Positions 34,834 through 48,289 of a stretch of 64,000 nucleotides of DNA are shown in pieces (position 1 is the stretch's first letter; each line of letters begins with the position of its first letter). The position numbers and the translations under genes were made by a program. This stretch comes from Edolisoma coerulescens (Eukaryota; Chordata; Aves; Passeriformes; Campephagidae), in contig VWZW01001748.1 in assembly GCA_013397115.1 (NCBI GenBank), positions 1,154,850 through 1,218,849 on the forward strand, written 5' to 3'. The notes under the pieces are model-generated. The model worked only from the letters and a program-made list of their open reading frames with translations, was not told the DNA's origin and did not search any database.

Positions 34834-37800
34834 TTATTTTGTAGGGGGTTTTTGTAGAGTTTCCCAGTCCTATTCTTTTAACCTTATCAGTGGAGCCATC
34901 AATATCTGTGTTTGTGTGGATGTTTCTGATTTATTGCAAAGACCAAATTTCCTCTGAGAAGACCAGGAACTTGAGCATCTTAGTATGCATAGGCCGTGAT
35001 TTGGGACAGGTATTTATATTGGTGTGCCAGAAGGAGTGAGCATTGATATTTTGTGTTGTAGAAAAAACCAGAATACCTAGGATTTTATCTATTCTATTTT
35101 CTCCTAAAACCTATGGATGAAAATTAAAAAAAAAAAAAGAGTTCCACATATAAAATTTCTGTATAAAGATTCATCTGTACGAAAGAAAGACATTTCTTGG
35201 CCCACAGTCTAATTGCCTACAATAAATTCTGAATGATCATTACGAATTTACTCTCACAGATAATTTACAATGTTCAAAGCAAGCAATGGCACTCAGAGTC
35301 CTGACAACAATATAAGCACTAATTGAAAGGCCATGTACAATTACATAACAATATGTAATTGAATCATATGTAGGGAGAGCACTCAGGATTTTCTTCTGTA
35401 ATGATCTGTCGGCAGAAGATATCTTTCAAATTTTATCAGGCAATCAGTTTAGCAGAAAGCAATCAGGAAGCTGAAAAATGATGGTTCCAAAAGTGTTTTC
35501 TGTAACATCCTTTCCACCAAAGAAAATAATAAATAATTTAAATATGCTTAAATTCTGATCTTCATTAGGGATTGTTATTGCAATAAGTAACTGGTAGAAT
35601 ACAGAGCCATATGATAGCATCAAAAGGTTTATGAGGAACATTTTAATTTTCTTAGTGGAAAACTGTATAACCACTGTATACATACTGTTAACATTCTCTA
35701 AATATTAGCAACAGTACCTTCCTTTCTTAATTTCTGTATTGTTTCATTCTTTACCTTTTCATTATGGCTTCATGTGTGATGACCGAAAAAAACCCCAAAA
35801 AATTAATTAAAAAAACTATTCAGGTATATATAATGTTTTACTTAGAGTTCACTTTGCACTTTTGTTTCTTTCTGAGCCAAGTAACATTACAGTAGAACCA
35901 GATTTTTCTCTCAGTATTTCTTGAGGCAAATCAGTGCTCTGAATAAGAGAAATGGATGGTTTTGATCTAAGAAAATAGAACTGTTTTACAGAGTGAGGAC
36001 GAGTATCTCAATAACTGTGAAGGAATAGCTGCAGAGCAAAGGGCAAGATCCTCTCATCATTTGAAGTCTTTGGGGAATATCATTCTCACTTAGATGAGCT
36101 CTTTGGACAAGCTCTACAGAAAATTTGGGAATGAAAAAAAAGAAAATATTTTACTGCCAAGAAAAGGTCAGGGCGTTTAATACAGTAGCAGTAAAGGATG
36201 CATTCTATGTTTCAGAGAAGCACAATTATTTTTGGTCCAAGGTGTGATATGTCAGGAGCATATCATCTTTTCTCACTCTGACTATTATATTATACCAGAA
36301 AGAGGCAAGACAGCTCTGCTCTTCTCCTGATTACTGACAAGTTTTATTTCTTTATTTGACTTCAGCCGTATTCACTCTATTTTGGTTCTTTTGAGAGATC
36401 AAACATGCACATCACAATGACAAGACTTTGGGGGTTTTACTGGAAATAGCCATTCTACGCCTTTCCAACCTACATGATATTTTAATGTATTTTGAATGTA
36501 TCATTCAGGAATAAAATTAAGTGATAAATGAAGACAAATTATACCACTCTAGATATACTACCATGTTTTAAATCATTATACACTATACACCTTCTTGCAA
36601 AAGTAACAGACTGATACAAAAATGAGGAATTCAAAAGATATTTGTACTCCATAAGAAAAAATGAAAATCTATGAATGCTAGCTGTAATAAGAGTGAGCTG
36701 TTGGGGTTTTTTAATTGTGTTTATGTATATTGAAAACTGTAACAGATTTTCTACGTTACAGGAAAACAGTTTTGACTTAGAACTTAGAACATAAAAGAAC
36801 ATTTTCTTTTATGGTTTTCATGGTTTTACCTGTTTAACCATAGCAAATACTTTAGAAAAAAAAAAAATAGAGCAGGAGGGAGGATGGTTACAGTTAATCT
36901 GGAGATAATGTTTTGTTTTGGAGAAGGAAAACTAGTGAAACAGCTATTTTTAAATCTGAATTCAACTAATAGGAAAGACCTGGTTGAGACTTGAATGTAG
37001 AAGGTTGAGACTTGAATGTAGAAGGTAGTTTGAATGCAAGTCACCACAAAAGATCAGAGAACAGCCTTCTAAGAAGGGAAAAAGTGTGAGAAAAGCATTG
37101 AGAGAAAACTGGGTTTCCAATAAACAGACTTTAGCAAATTCAGGTATGGAATGTAATCTAAGGAACATATTGCAGTGTAATTAAAATCTAAAACAGACTC
37201 TTCAGAGTGCAACACTAAACAAGCCTGGAGTCAGAGTAAGGCAGAAAGACTGGGAGAGACTCCTACACCTGAAAGGGATTGCAGGACACTGGAAACTGGC
37301 ACATGTCTAAGAATAATTTTGCAAAAGAATAGAACAAATTTATAGAGATAAAATTGGAAAGAGTAGGGAGAAAAATTACTTAAAATTAGCAAGACATGTA
37401 AAAAGCACCAAAGAATAAGTTCTGTAAGTGCATCAGAAATAAGAAAGAATCAGTCCTTATTTCTGAGCAGAGCATAGAATTGTGCTTTAAATCTGCATGA
37501 GCATGCATTTTAATATACATATTAGTACAAGGCACAAATTTTTGCGCTAGCAAATTTTAAGATTTTCAGATGAACAGCCTCAGAGGAGATTTGAATCTGT
37601 ATTCTTTTTTTATGATAGACCTAGCAGTTTAGTGAGGATATTAAGTAAAAAACTTTTAGAACTGAGGCAGATTAGAGAAGGATCACTGGAGGAGTGGTTT
37701 TTCCAAACAGTGAAACAATTCCTCAGATATGATCTAGTGATTCATGTATTAAAAAATGGCATAAAGGATTATTGAGAAAAAATAAAGTGTAAAAGGTAGT

Positions 37801-37950
37801 GATAAGAATACAAGCACTTAAAAGTATCTGCATCTACCATATCAGGATTGCAGTTTGTCACGGCAATGGGTGCGGGAGAGGATCAAAACCTCCTTTCCTC
37901 ACAAAGAAATTTTTATCTTCCACAGATCCATAATACTTATAATACTGCTG
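34834..37950. other. Unique AT-rich sequence, no gene recognised
   Basis: No gene or dispersed element. It contains one 21-bp tandem duplication (36982-37023) and several A runs. Confidence 0.55.
36982..37025. repeat. 21-bp perfect tandem duplication
   Basis: GGTTGAGACTTGAATGTAGAA occupies 36982-37002 and again 37003-37023, followed by GG of a third start. The units are identical, suggesting a recent duplication or one still subject to slippage. Confidence 0.92.
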
Positions 37951-38050
37951 TGGCTCTTGGGGATGGTTCTGCGCAGAGCCAGGAGCTGGATTCAGTGATC
38001 CTTGTGGGTCCCTTCCAACTCAATATATTCTGTGATTCTGTGATTTTTTG
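37951..38050 (+). mobile_element. CR1 LINE extreme 3' end
   Basis: Plus-strand CR1 tail: GATTCAGTGATCCTTGTGGG, TCCCTTCCAACTCAATATAT, then TCTGTGATTCTGTGATTTTT. The octamer unit is TTCTGTGA. Heavily 5'-truncated. Confidence 0.92.
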
Positions 38051-41000
38051 ATTATCCATGTAACTGCCTTATCTTATCCTGAATCTTTCCAGACATTGCT
38101 GCATATTTCTTGTCTCTGGTTATTTTTATCTTTGGACTTTCTTGGTTTTGGTAATATCATTGGAAATAAAGCACAGATCCAAATATGAACTGGTGAAACG
38201 CTGTGTGTGAGCTTGCGGTGACGTGCTATGTGCGTGATATTAGGGTTCATCTGCATAGTATACAATTGGGATTTCATGTCATAATTCACTTGCAGATTGG
38301 CTTACAGATAAGGGAAAAAACGTTGTGGATCTTGTTCCTGTTCGTTTCAGGAAACAGAAATAGTGTTCACAACTTACAGTTTTGTTGTTGTGGGGTTTTT
38401 TTTAATGCAGGTTTTTTTTTTTCCCTAGAGTTAGGGGCACAAAACAGCCATAAAGATTCTTAAATCTAGTCAATTGCTACACAAAATATTTTGATTTTTA
38501 CCGATGATTCATATCACTGAGCAAATAATTTGTTTTATGGCCCAACTTGGAGAGCAAAACTAGCAAATTTTGCCTCTGCGATGAGTGCAACTGAATTAAA
38601 GATGAGCAGCAATAAATAAAACAGTCCTCTCAACATGGCTAAAAATTCATTTCATTGTAGTTGATTTATATTAATTTTATTCATTGTGTGATGGGACTCA
38701 GAAGTTGCTATGACCTTTGAGGTCAATACTTGTTGTAGACAACTTGTTATACTGAGTACAGCAAAGCTGTCATAAAGACTTTAATGTAAAAAATGTTTTT
38801 ATTTGTATAAAGAAAACAGGGGGTTTTTAAAGGATTTCTTTTTTTTATGGTCAGGAGAAATAATAGAAAAATATTAGTAGATAAGCTACAAAAGTAATGC
38901 TACCTCCATAGAGTGTGTTCTAAGTTCTCGGAAGGAAGAAGTTGCCCAGAAACCCAGTTGAGCTGGAAGATCTCCCTGCTCTCCCAAGTCTGCCCTACTC
39001 ATTTGGTTCCAGGTGCAGTGCTAGCAGCAGCTCACATGTTCAGACCCCTCTTCCTCTGCCTGCTCCGTCTCAGCCCTTCCAAAGCTTTCAGGTCCAGCTT
39101 TTGCTCCTCTTCCCCAGAGGGGGGAAGGTGAGACCACCTCCAGAGGGGAGTGGTCAGGATAGGGCAGTCGATGGCCTCATCCATTGCTGCCCAGCCACTT
39201 CCTCTGAAGAGAGCACGCCATAAGAAAATTGTCACCCTTCAGAGTTTGCATTGCTGCTCCTTCCACTTGGAAGGAGTCAGGGTTTTCATATGATAGAAAC
39301 AGGGCTTCCCCATATAAGCAGAAGAAACATCTTCAAAGTTAAATCCACTGAGCATTGCAAAAGCTCTCAGTACTTTTCAGACTTCAAAATATATTCATAG
39401 ACTGATTCACTTCGCTTGGATCTCATCTGTATTATTTCTATTTCCTACAGCAGAGTTAGGTTAACCTTTCAGTTGACAGAAGAACTATTGTACTCTCTTT
39501 CACAAGCCCACAAATTTTACTGGATAATTAAGGTGTGACTCTGTGAGCTGAAATAAATGAAAATTTTCTTTTCATATAATAGCTGTAATGAGAATCCTGC
39601 TCTGCCCTATCACTGCAAGGAGAGCAGACTTCTGACAACATCAGTGTTCGAGGCAAATCTCTTTCTGAAGAGGAAACAAGGTTAGATGGAGCTTTGCTGG
39701 AAGTCCTTTTATTTGCCATGATGCCAAACATCAAACTACAAAATCATTTTACTTTCATCATTAACTTTTGCAAGAGATATACTGCTTTCGACTGAGCTGT
39801 TTTCAAGTCAGTGGGGGAAAAGAGAGATGGCTTTATCAGCAGAGAAGGAGATGAAGAGAATTAAAGGAATTTTGATGAGGTGTAAACAAAGTAGCAGCTT
39901 GAGCTGGAGGGTGAACTGCAAATTGCAAGACGGCAGTGAGAAAAAGAACAGTTTGCAAAATTAGCTTAAAAACTGTTAAGCATCAAAGCAAACAACAGGA
40001 CATTTTTAAAGCTTATTTAAGCAATAAGTTTAAATAGTATTTAAGTCAAGACAACAAACAAAAATGTTTCAACCATAAAGTACAGTACAGTTGCTTCCTC
40101 ACACTTCAGGGTTAACTCTAGCATTGTGCCAGATATTCTACAGTACTCTTGTGTTGAAAGGTGTAAAATTGGAGCTTTTATATTTTAAATGCCCTCACCT
40201 AGATTTTGAGTTATTAAAACATGATTGGAAAAAAACTGCTTGATGGGATTCTACTCTCTTGCAAATTTTGTTAAGTTTACTTTTTTTGACAGAGCATTAA
40301 TTGTCATTGCTTAAGTAGATGATTTTTCTTGGTATATGTAGCTGCACTATTCATTAGAACTGCTAAAGTAAAACAACATTTGAGTTTTCCTAGACAGGCA
40401 CAGAAAAGTGTAAGTCTTTTCAAAGATGAAAAGTATTTTCTACTTGTGTATCAATAAAACCTTTTTTTTAAGTAAGTCTCAGTCTAGATCAGCACGCCAT
40501 CCTATGACTTACTCTTTTTTCTCTTTATTGCAAAATGGTTGATATCATTATATGTTATTATCTTCCTACTTATTAAAAAGAACCTGGCATACAAACATCC
40601 TTATACTTATAGTAACTCTTATATGCAACCTGTGTGGCTTTAGAAGTGACCTAATATGTGCAAGTCTTGATCCAAAGTGCTTGATTTTGAAATCAGCTGC
40701 GTATTCAGCCCATACTGACTTTGGGATGATAACGTGTTTCCCACTGGAGAGAAGAGTAACTGCAGGGTCAAGGATGTCTTTGAAATGTGGTTGGTTTGAG
40801 CTTCTTTGAATGCTTAACTTGAAAATCTGGAAGAAGAGCAAACATCGGTACCAGTGAGAGGGAACCCTCCTCTGGAATGGAGCTCATGTGACATGTGGGA
40901 AGAGCAGAAACTACACAACTGTCACATTGGTGAAGTGGTATTTCAGCACACCAAAAGACATTCAAAAGCATTCGAAAGATTCAGTATTACAATATTTGAA

Positions 41001-42240
41001 AAGGCTCACAAGGATACCCAAAGCTATAGTTGAATGGATAATCTCATTTAAACATGAAATATGTACAATTTTTGTTCAAATTGAGTGTCCTGTTTCAGAG
41101 ACGTTACTTGTCTTTTCCAACAAAACCCTATACAATCATCTGTTGTAAGTGGGCCATAATTTTTCTAATGTGTTCCAGCTCCACAAACATCAGAAGAAAC
41201 TTTGCAGAATATTCAGATTTCTCTTCAACATCTCATCTCAATCGTTAGCTATCAAATACTATGTATTTTTTTATTATTATTATTCCAGAAATTGGGGAGT
41301 GTGCCTACTTTTAAAAAGATATTGCATATGTTCAAATTATAAATAACAGAAACTATTGTGGAAATATGGGCTTTAAATTTTATCTAAGCAATTAAATACC
41401 AAAATATACAAAAAACCCCCATAAAGTAGACAAGAAAAAATCAGAAATTCCACATATGAGACTAAAAATAGTGTATAAATAATGCCTTTAGTTTCTTCAC
41501 CTGATTCTTTTTGTACAGGAATTTAAGAAAGAAGGAAGGAAAATGTACGTAAAAGATTGTAGAGCCCACTGTTAAGAGTTTACGGCTCTTTGAACCTTAT
41601 TAAAAGTTAATAATAATTGATATTTTTCACATTCCCTGATTACTTTAGCTTCACAAGATATGTTAAATATTTTTCAGTTACTGTCAATTATTCTTTCTCT
41701 TCCACATATAGAATATATAGAACAATAGATTTAATATTAAGGATGCTTTGGAGAAAAAATATGGTGTTGTAAAAATGTCTACACAGAACATGTGGAGTGA
41801 GGTACTCTAACACCATCAAGGCAAAGTATTTCAAAAATTTAATACTTATTGTACTCGTTTATAGCCCAGGGAAATTAAAGATGTTATGATTTGCAGAAGG
41901 ATTTGCTACCCAATAAATTGACAGTTGAATTAGAAAAAATATGTATTTCTTGTGATTCTTCTTCCTTAGTGCAAGGACCTGGATAAGTCTGAAGGTTGTT
42001 TGGTGATAAGTCATGTGACTCCAGTTCAGAGAAGCTGTCACATTTTCCACAGAAGAAGGGCAAGACTGAAGAAGCTGACAGATCTTGTAAAAGATCTTCA
42101 ACAGCTCTTTTCCTTTAAACTGTGTCAAGAAGAACAGTAGTGATGGTCCTGCCCATCAGTCACAATAAAATACCAGTGTTTCAAGTTCAGGACAGTCAGA
42201 TGTAACCCTTAGTAAGAGCTTCAATGTAGCTGGAGTTACA
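38051..42240. other. Unique sequence with a small CpG group and one GC-rich patch
   Basis: Four CpGs fall in 38199-38234, including TGACGTG at 38219-38225. A GC-rich patch at about 38930-39235 is open in two plus frames and one minus frame but shows no known protein. The remainder is AT-rich without genes. Confidence 0.5.
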
Positions 42241-45200
42241 GGTATGTCCAATGGCACCGGCAATTCATGAAAAACTGATAGGGTAGCAAGAGCTATAACT
42301 CCCTGCCCCACCTCAGAGAGGCCCAGAAGAGGCTCATCTTTGCACCTTCCTCAAACTACACTTCTCAGTCCCCCAAACTAGGATCCTAAACTTTTCCCTG
42401 TTCTCACCTTTCTTCTGCACCACCATCTCAGCCTGCCCTTCTAATTGCAGACCCTCTCCCAATTACTCAGCTTCACATTTCATGCCTCCAGTCATACAGT
42501 TTTTGGTGGGATGCATAGGGAAGGAAGGGAATTCAGAATTAAGTTCCCCACACTTCAGAGAACCTCCCAAGATGTACATATCTATTTTACTGCCTAGTTT
42601 GAGACAATGCTTCACTAGCCAAATGCTGAAAAAACTTAGGCAGCGCATTAACCTGGTGAAATGCTGAGGGACTTGTGTTCCCTGTCAATGTGATCCCATA
42701 ACATTGTGCTGAAAACTGTTCAAGATTTATTGAGAAAGAAAAGAGAGAAAAAGGTATGATTTCTTGGTCTAGCACTAAAGGCACTCATCTGTGAGGGGGC
42801 AATTGTAACCGTAATTTCTGCTCACAGGGTTGCATTTTACTCAGAGACTGTTTAATTGAAATACAGACAGAGCTTTAGAAAAAAAGGACCAGGACTTCCT
42901 TCTCACAGAGACGGCAGTGAAAAAGTAACACTTTTCCTCTCTCTCTGTATACTCTGTAACATCAGCTTTGTCCTTGCATGGCAGCATAGCTCAGAGAACT
43001 TCACTGTAACGTATATGTTGATGATAGGGTGCTTTTGAGAGATATGTGGGCTGGATCTCTGATAGGTTTTTGGTTGAACTGAACTCCTACTTCCAGACAA
43101 ATTCTCTGAGGTATTGCATTAAAGATAGACTGTGGCACTATGACACACTTTTAGCAAAAATTAGCAACCACAGCTGCCTTTTATAGGATGCCTGAATGTG
43201 TTCAGTAGTTTCAGAACTCACCAGTCTGGGCTTCTTGAGATGCTTCAGCATAAGAATGTCACATTTTCAAACTTACACTAGTCCTATATAGGAAATACAG
43301 ATTGACTTTTTCAGTATTTATGCACAGGCAGAGAGGCAAACTCAATATATGAAGAGAAATTTAAAGTCTGATCTTAGATGCTTTTCAATAAGTTCCACCA
43401 AATTCCACTTAATTCCTGGCTTGTATAAGTGAAAAACAGATGTGCAAAAGTATTTAGGGGTCCAATATCTCTTAGGGAGTCTTTTTTCCCTTTGATTTCA
43501 ATTGGAATTGTGGTATATATAAGTAGGGGTAGGGACTCAAAACTTTTGGGATTTGGTTATTTTATCCGTTGTGGCATAATTTTGAAAGTGTAAATAACAA
43601 AGTGCCTTTGTAAAATAACAAAGCTTTTTTGTAATTAACTGCAAAAATTTGATGAGTTTCAGGTTTAAATTCTTTCACAGATACAGGCTACAATGTGGAA
43701 AGGATGTTTCAATAGCTACCAGCTTAGTTTATTCAGTCCAGGTGCTGAGAGCTAGTTGAATCTTTCTGCATCTTCCTGGTAGGTTTAGCATTTCAAGACC
43801 TCCCACCAAAGCCCTGAATGCACTAACAAAAGAAACCTTGGAGAGGAGCATATTTTACCAATACCAAATGATTGAACACTATTGAAGCTGGTGGATCTTG
43901 TCTCCCAAGTGACTTTCTGAAAGGCAATTTAATCTCCTCTCTGGGCTTCTTTTTGTAAAAAACAGTTACTTCAAATGTCTGTCAGTTTTTTCCCAATGCC
44001 AGAGGTCCTGTGGTCTGGAAAGCAACCAAACCCGTCCTCCCCTCAGCGCCTTGGGTGTGCAGCTCAGACAAGACTGAAACTGCTATTTAGCAATGAATTA
44101 GAGATATTGTTCAGAACAAAATGAGAAGCAGATGAGTAAGTATATGCCAATTTTTCATAGCCTTTTTTTCTGAGAACCACACTTCCAAGTGTCAAGTGGG
44201 TGAAATCATACAAAGGTGTTTTGCTTTAAATCAAAGGGTCAAGTATTTCAATATCGGTTTGTCTTTCAAATTAATTTAGTGTAATACATGCTCTTTTCCC
44301 CTCCCCTTTTTCTAGCACTCTAGTTCCTGAAATATATATGATGATGCATGCAGCACAAATAACTGGTTACCATAGGAACAACTGTAATAGTGATCCCAAA
44401 GCAGGGTTGGACTTTTTTTCAGGTTTTTTTTTCCCCTTAATACCATACTTTGTACTTACATAAAGATCCTAACCCCCTTCCATTGGAAAATCATTCTGGA
44501 AAAATGCTCCTATTTAATATGATTTGACTATAAATTGATAAAAAATTTCAATGTGTTTGCAGTAGCCTTCTGGCCTTATGCATTTTTTACTGATAAAGAG
44601 ATGAACACTAAAGGAATTTGGTATCCATGACATTGTAAATGACAACCTTATGATAAGGCTTACTGCTTTAAATGTTGCTGTGGCGGCATTACTGAAGTAA
44701 GCAAAGAATTTATTATATTTTTCTCTTTTTTTTTCCCCATCATAAATTACCCTTTTACCACATCCTGGCATACAAGTATGAGAAAACACATATATGTGTA
44801 TGCATGAAACAACCAAAATGGCAGGTAAATTTTCATTCTTCTAAATGTTAATAGTATTACCTGTCATTATCTAGCTCTGCACACATCATTGGGGATCCAA
44901 ACTGGGTTTCAGACATGCACTAACATATTGCCACAACCCTATGCATAGGTTTATGGGGAAGTAATCAAGGATCAGTCTTTCTTCTCCCCTCAGGGTTCCC
45001 AGGGAAATGGAGAGAACCCTGTTTTCCAACAGCATTCAGATTTCTTAAGTATTGGTGAAGGCTCTATGATTCCGTTGAGAAAGGGGGTGATAGAGCACCT
45101 TGGTGGCCAGCAGGCAGCTGGTCAAGGTCAACCCATCGCAATCAATCATTAACTTCATCTCCTCTTTGGGTAGTACAAATGAATAGGAGAAACAATGTCT

Positions 45201-47112
45201 CTCAGAGATTCCTTGGAGAGAGAGAATTTCAGTTAAAAACAAATAAAAGCTTCTTTTGGTCATGCATATAACAGTGACCAGCATAAAAAAAAAATTAAAA
45301 ATGCATTAGGAGAAGCTGTAAAATAGCAATTGATAGAGAATGTAAGCTACATGTGATTGGAGAGCTCTGTCTGCATTGCTGTATTTGAATGCAGAAGTTC
45401 TATGTCCCATGTCTTGCCAGGGTGCTGGGATGCAGGGGTACATCCACACTGCAGCCACAGGAATTTATGTGGAGTTTTAAGTGGTTGTGAGAGTGCTGTT
45501 CATGGTGGATCTGGAGAGCTTAACATGAACTCTACACTGCAGTCACCAAAATACCCGGAGCAGTGATATACAAGTTTTGAACAGTTGTAATTTTCTGACA
45601 AAAACCACATTTTAGGGAGAACTCATACATCAAACCTATTGGAAAACTCTTTTCTCCCATCTAACAAAAATTAGAGGTATTATTCTGCCTCTGTAGTTTA
45701 AGAAAATGGTCGCTGTAACAAATTTCGCCTTTCAGAACGGAAGGTCTTTTGCGGTCTGTAGAAAAACTGCATCAGCTAAAAAAATAAACCATAATAGAAG
45801 GGGGCCTCTGTTCCTTTCTGAAGTGACATCTCATGTACTTGTAGGTAATTGTGAAGTTCACTGAGGCTTTCCCATCCACAGAAAAAGCTACTGTAAGTTT
45901 CTTGTTACCGTGGGCTCTTAGTGGTTTTTTCCCATGCTATTTAATTTGGTTGCAAAGCAGATTCACATCATCTTTTCTTTTTCTATTTGACATATAGAAT
46001 TTAATTATAGTAAACATTTGACACTAATTAGATGGTAGCTTTAGACGACCTGATGTAATTTATTAGATTTAAACATTTAACTGCAGCGCAGTTAGTGTGT
46101 AACCATGTTTAGGGGTATAAATTCTATAAAACAGTAATTAATTTCCATATACTTACTGCTTCGTTAACCTATGTGTTTAGATACCTAAAAATGTAAGGTG
46201 TAATATGTGTTTTATTAGGCAATGAAGAGGAAAAAATATTGTCATGTAAGAGAGAATAGAGCTTTTGCAAAGATGCCAAAACACTCAAGGAGAAAAACCC
46301 CATAGATGCTCTTTCTACTCTTTCTTCAGAGGACTTCTTGCACTCTGTCATTCCTCAGAGGATGTTTCTCACGGCACAAAGGTAGCATGTACTGTTTAGG
46401 TGGGGGTGGTTACAGGCTATGAGGTTACTGTTGTTGCCTCACATCATCAGGTCTCTGTTTCTATCTTCCTCAGCACATCTGCACACGGGATTTTCCTAAC
46501 CCAGGGTATCAAAGGGATCCAGGCATTTAAGTTACCATCTCAGAAAAAAATTATGGAAAGCTGTGCCTAATTAGCAACCTCTAGCAGCAGGAGGGGAAAT
46601 GACAAGCAGGGAGGTTGTGCAGAGTTGAAGCCCTCTGTACAGAGTGGTAAAACAATGAAGAACTGCAGGATGTCATCAGAATCTGAACTAGCACCCTGGC
46701 TAACCCTGCTCAAAAATTACCTCAGTGCAGAAAATTCACAATATTAACTTCATTAGCTTCTGTTTACTGTGGAAGCACTGTTTCTGCTGTTCCCTGGTAA
46801 CAATGAATCACTTAGATGAATAATAGGAAAAATGTAAATAAGATATTCTCTGAGTTATATTGCAAAAGCTGAGCCAGGTTTTTTTCCCAAGCAGAAATTT
46901 TCCACAAAATATTCCTTTTGTTAGAAAATTAAAATTATTGCTGATGAAATCTTTTTCAGGAAACAAACAACTTTTTAATTTGAGAAGTAAAATATTTAAT
47001 AACAAAGAAAACATGTTTAGACTGTGACAAAATAGATACTTAATTTTGGAAATTTTAAATTTTTTTTGATTTGAAAATGAAGTTGTCATAGCAAAGTGTA
47101 AACTTGATTAAT
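42241..47112. other. Unique sequence, no gene recognised
   Basis: No gene or dispersed repeat recognised. X-box (RFX)-like sequences occur at 44366-44379 and 46789-46801, and four CpGs cluster in 45711-45753. The frames at 45357-45566 and 42482-42667 have no supporting features. Confidence 0.5.
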
Positions 47113-47450
47113 CAAGTTCAACAAGGCCAAGTGAAGGTCCTTCACCTGGGTGAGGACAATCCCAAACAGGATGTAACAAGGTTCCAGTGAGACCTTATTG
47201 TGGCTTTTTAATTCTTAAAGGGGCTTATGAGAAAGAAGGGCGCAGATATTTTGTTAGAGCCTTTAGCAATAGGACAAGAGGTAATGGTTTTAACCTAAAA
47301 GAGGTGGTAGATGCCCCATTCCTGAAAACATCCAAGACCAGGTTTAACAGGGTTCTGAGCAACCTGACCTAGCTGATGTCATTTCTTCTTGCAGGGGAGG
47401 TTTGAATCGATGACCTTTAAATGTCCCTCCCAACCCGAACCACTGTAGGA
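47113..47450 (+). mobile_element. CR1 LINE fragment with internal deletions
   Basis: Plus-strand CR1. It starts at TCAACAAGGCCAAGTGAAGG (the FNKAK part of the RT). A large internal gap follows, then the frame at 47187-47372 reads LILKGAYEKEGRRY and AFSNRTRGNGFNLKEV. It ends CCTCCCAACCCGAACCACTG. The A11 run that follows replaces the usual octamer tail. A stop ends the frame at 47372. Confidence 0.88.
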
Positions 47451-48275
47451 AAAAAAAAAAGTAAATAAATTTTAACACCCCCGTCATTCTTGACTGATTA
47501 GATTTAAACTGATCTGAGGACTTTTTCTAAATATCAAATATTTTTTTCTGAAATTTCTATTTTGCTATGTGCAAGTCAATCAGCATAAAGAAGTAGAGAA
47601 AAGTAGAAGTGTACAGAATTCACATAGCAACAGGGATGGATTTTAATAGACCTGATTATGAAGTAGATGGGAGGGTGTGTGCATGTTCGGGGAGAACTGC
47701 AATTATTTTTAATTTGCAATGAAAAGCCAAGAATTTTCAAAAAGTGGAAAAAAATAGACAAGCAAGATATAAAAGGAACTGAAAATGAGAGTAGTAGATA
47801 AAATAAAACTCATTTGTCCCTTCTGTCCTATGCATACAGTTAACACAGATTTCTTTGCTGTAGGTTTAATGCAGTGCTAATGGCTTCAGTACCTTCCTCT
47901 TAGATAGTCATACTTTAATATTGCAGGTCCCTAAGAGGCCTGATGTTGTAGTTATCACCTAGAGAATAAAAAGCTTGTTTGGGAACCATCTGTGCTTAAA
48001 AACAAATTGTTCAACTCACTTATTTGGAAGAACAGTCACTGGGCCTGGGAAATAAAGTAATTTCAGCACACCTTTCAATAATTGAGGATGCCGGTGCAGA
48101 GATGGAGTCTGTGTTCTGAACCCACTACATCCTCAAAAAGAGTGGGAAACTCAAGCTTTATTGTCTTAAGAACATGCATGATGCTGATTAGCATTTGATT
48201 TATGTGTCTTCTGAGTTTATTTGTTTATAAAAATGCCCTGCCTCTTTGCAGTAATCCAAATCCTATGTTGTAGCA

Positions 48276-48289
48276 GTTTCTATAGCAAC
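48276..48289. promoter_or_regulatory. RFX X-box-like site
   Basis: GTTTCTATAGCAAC fits the X-box plan of two inverted half-sites (GTTNCY and RGYAAC) with a two-base spacer. It lies in AT-rich sequence that reads like a conserved non-coding element. There is no gene next to it, so its use is unproven. Confidence 0.25.

Noticed and set aside
40552..40841. Overlapping 85- and 91-codon frames on opposite strands
   Set aside because: Neither shows a domain, splice signals or unusual composition.
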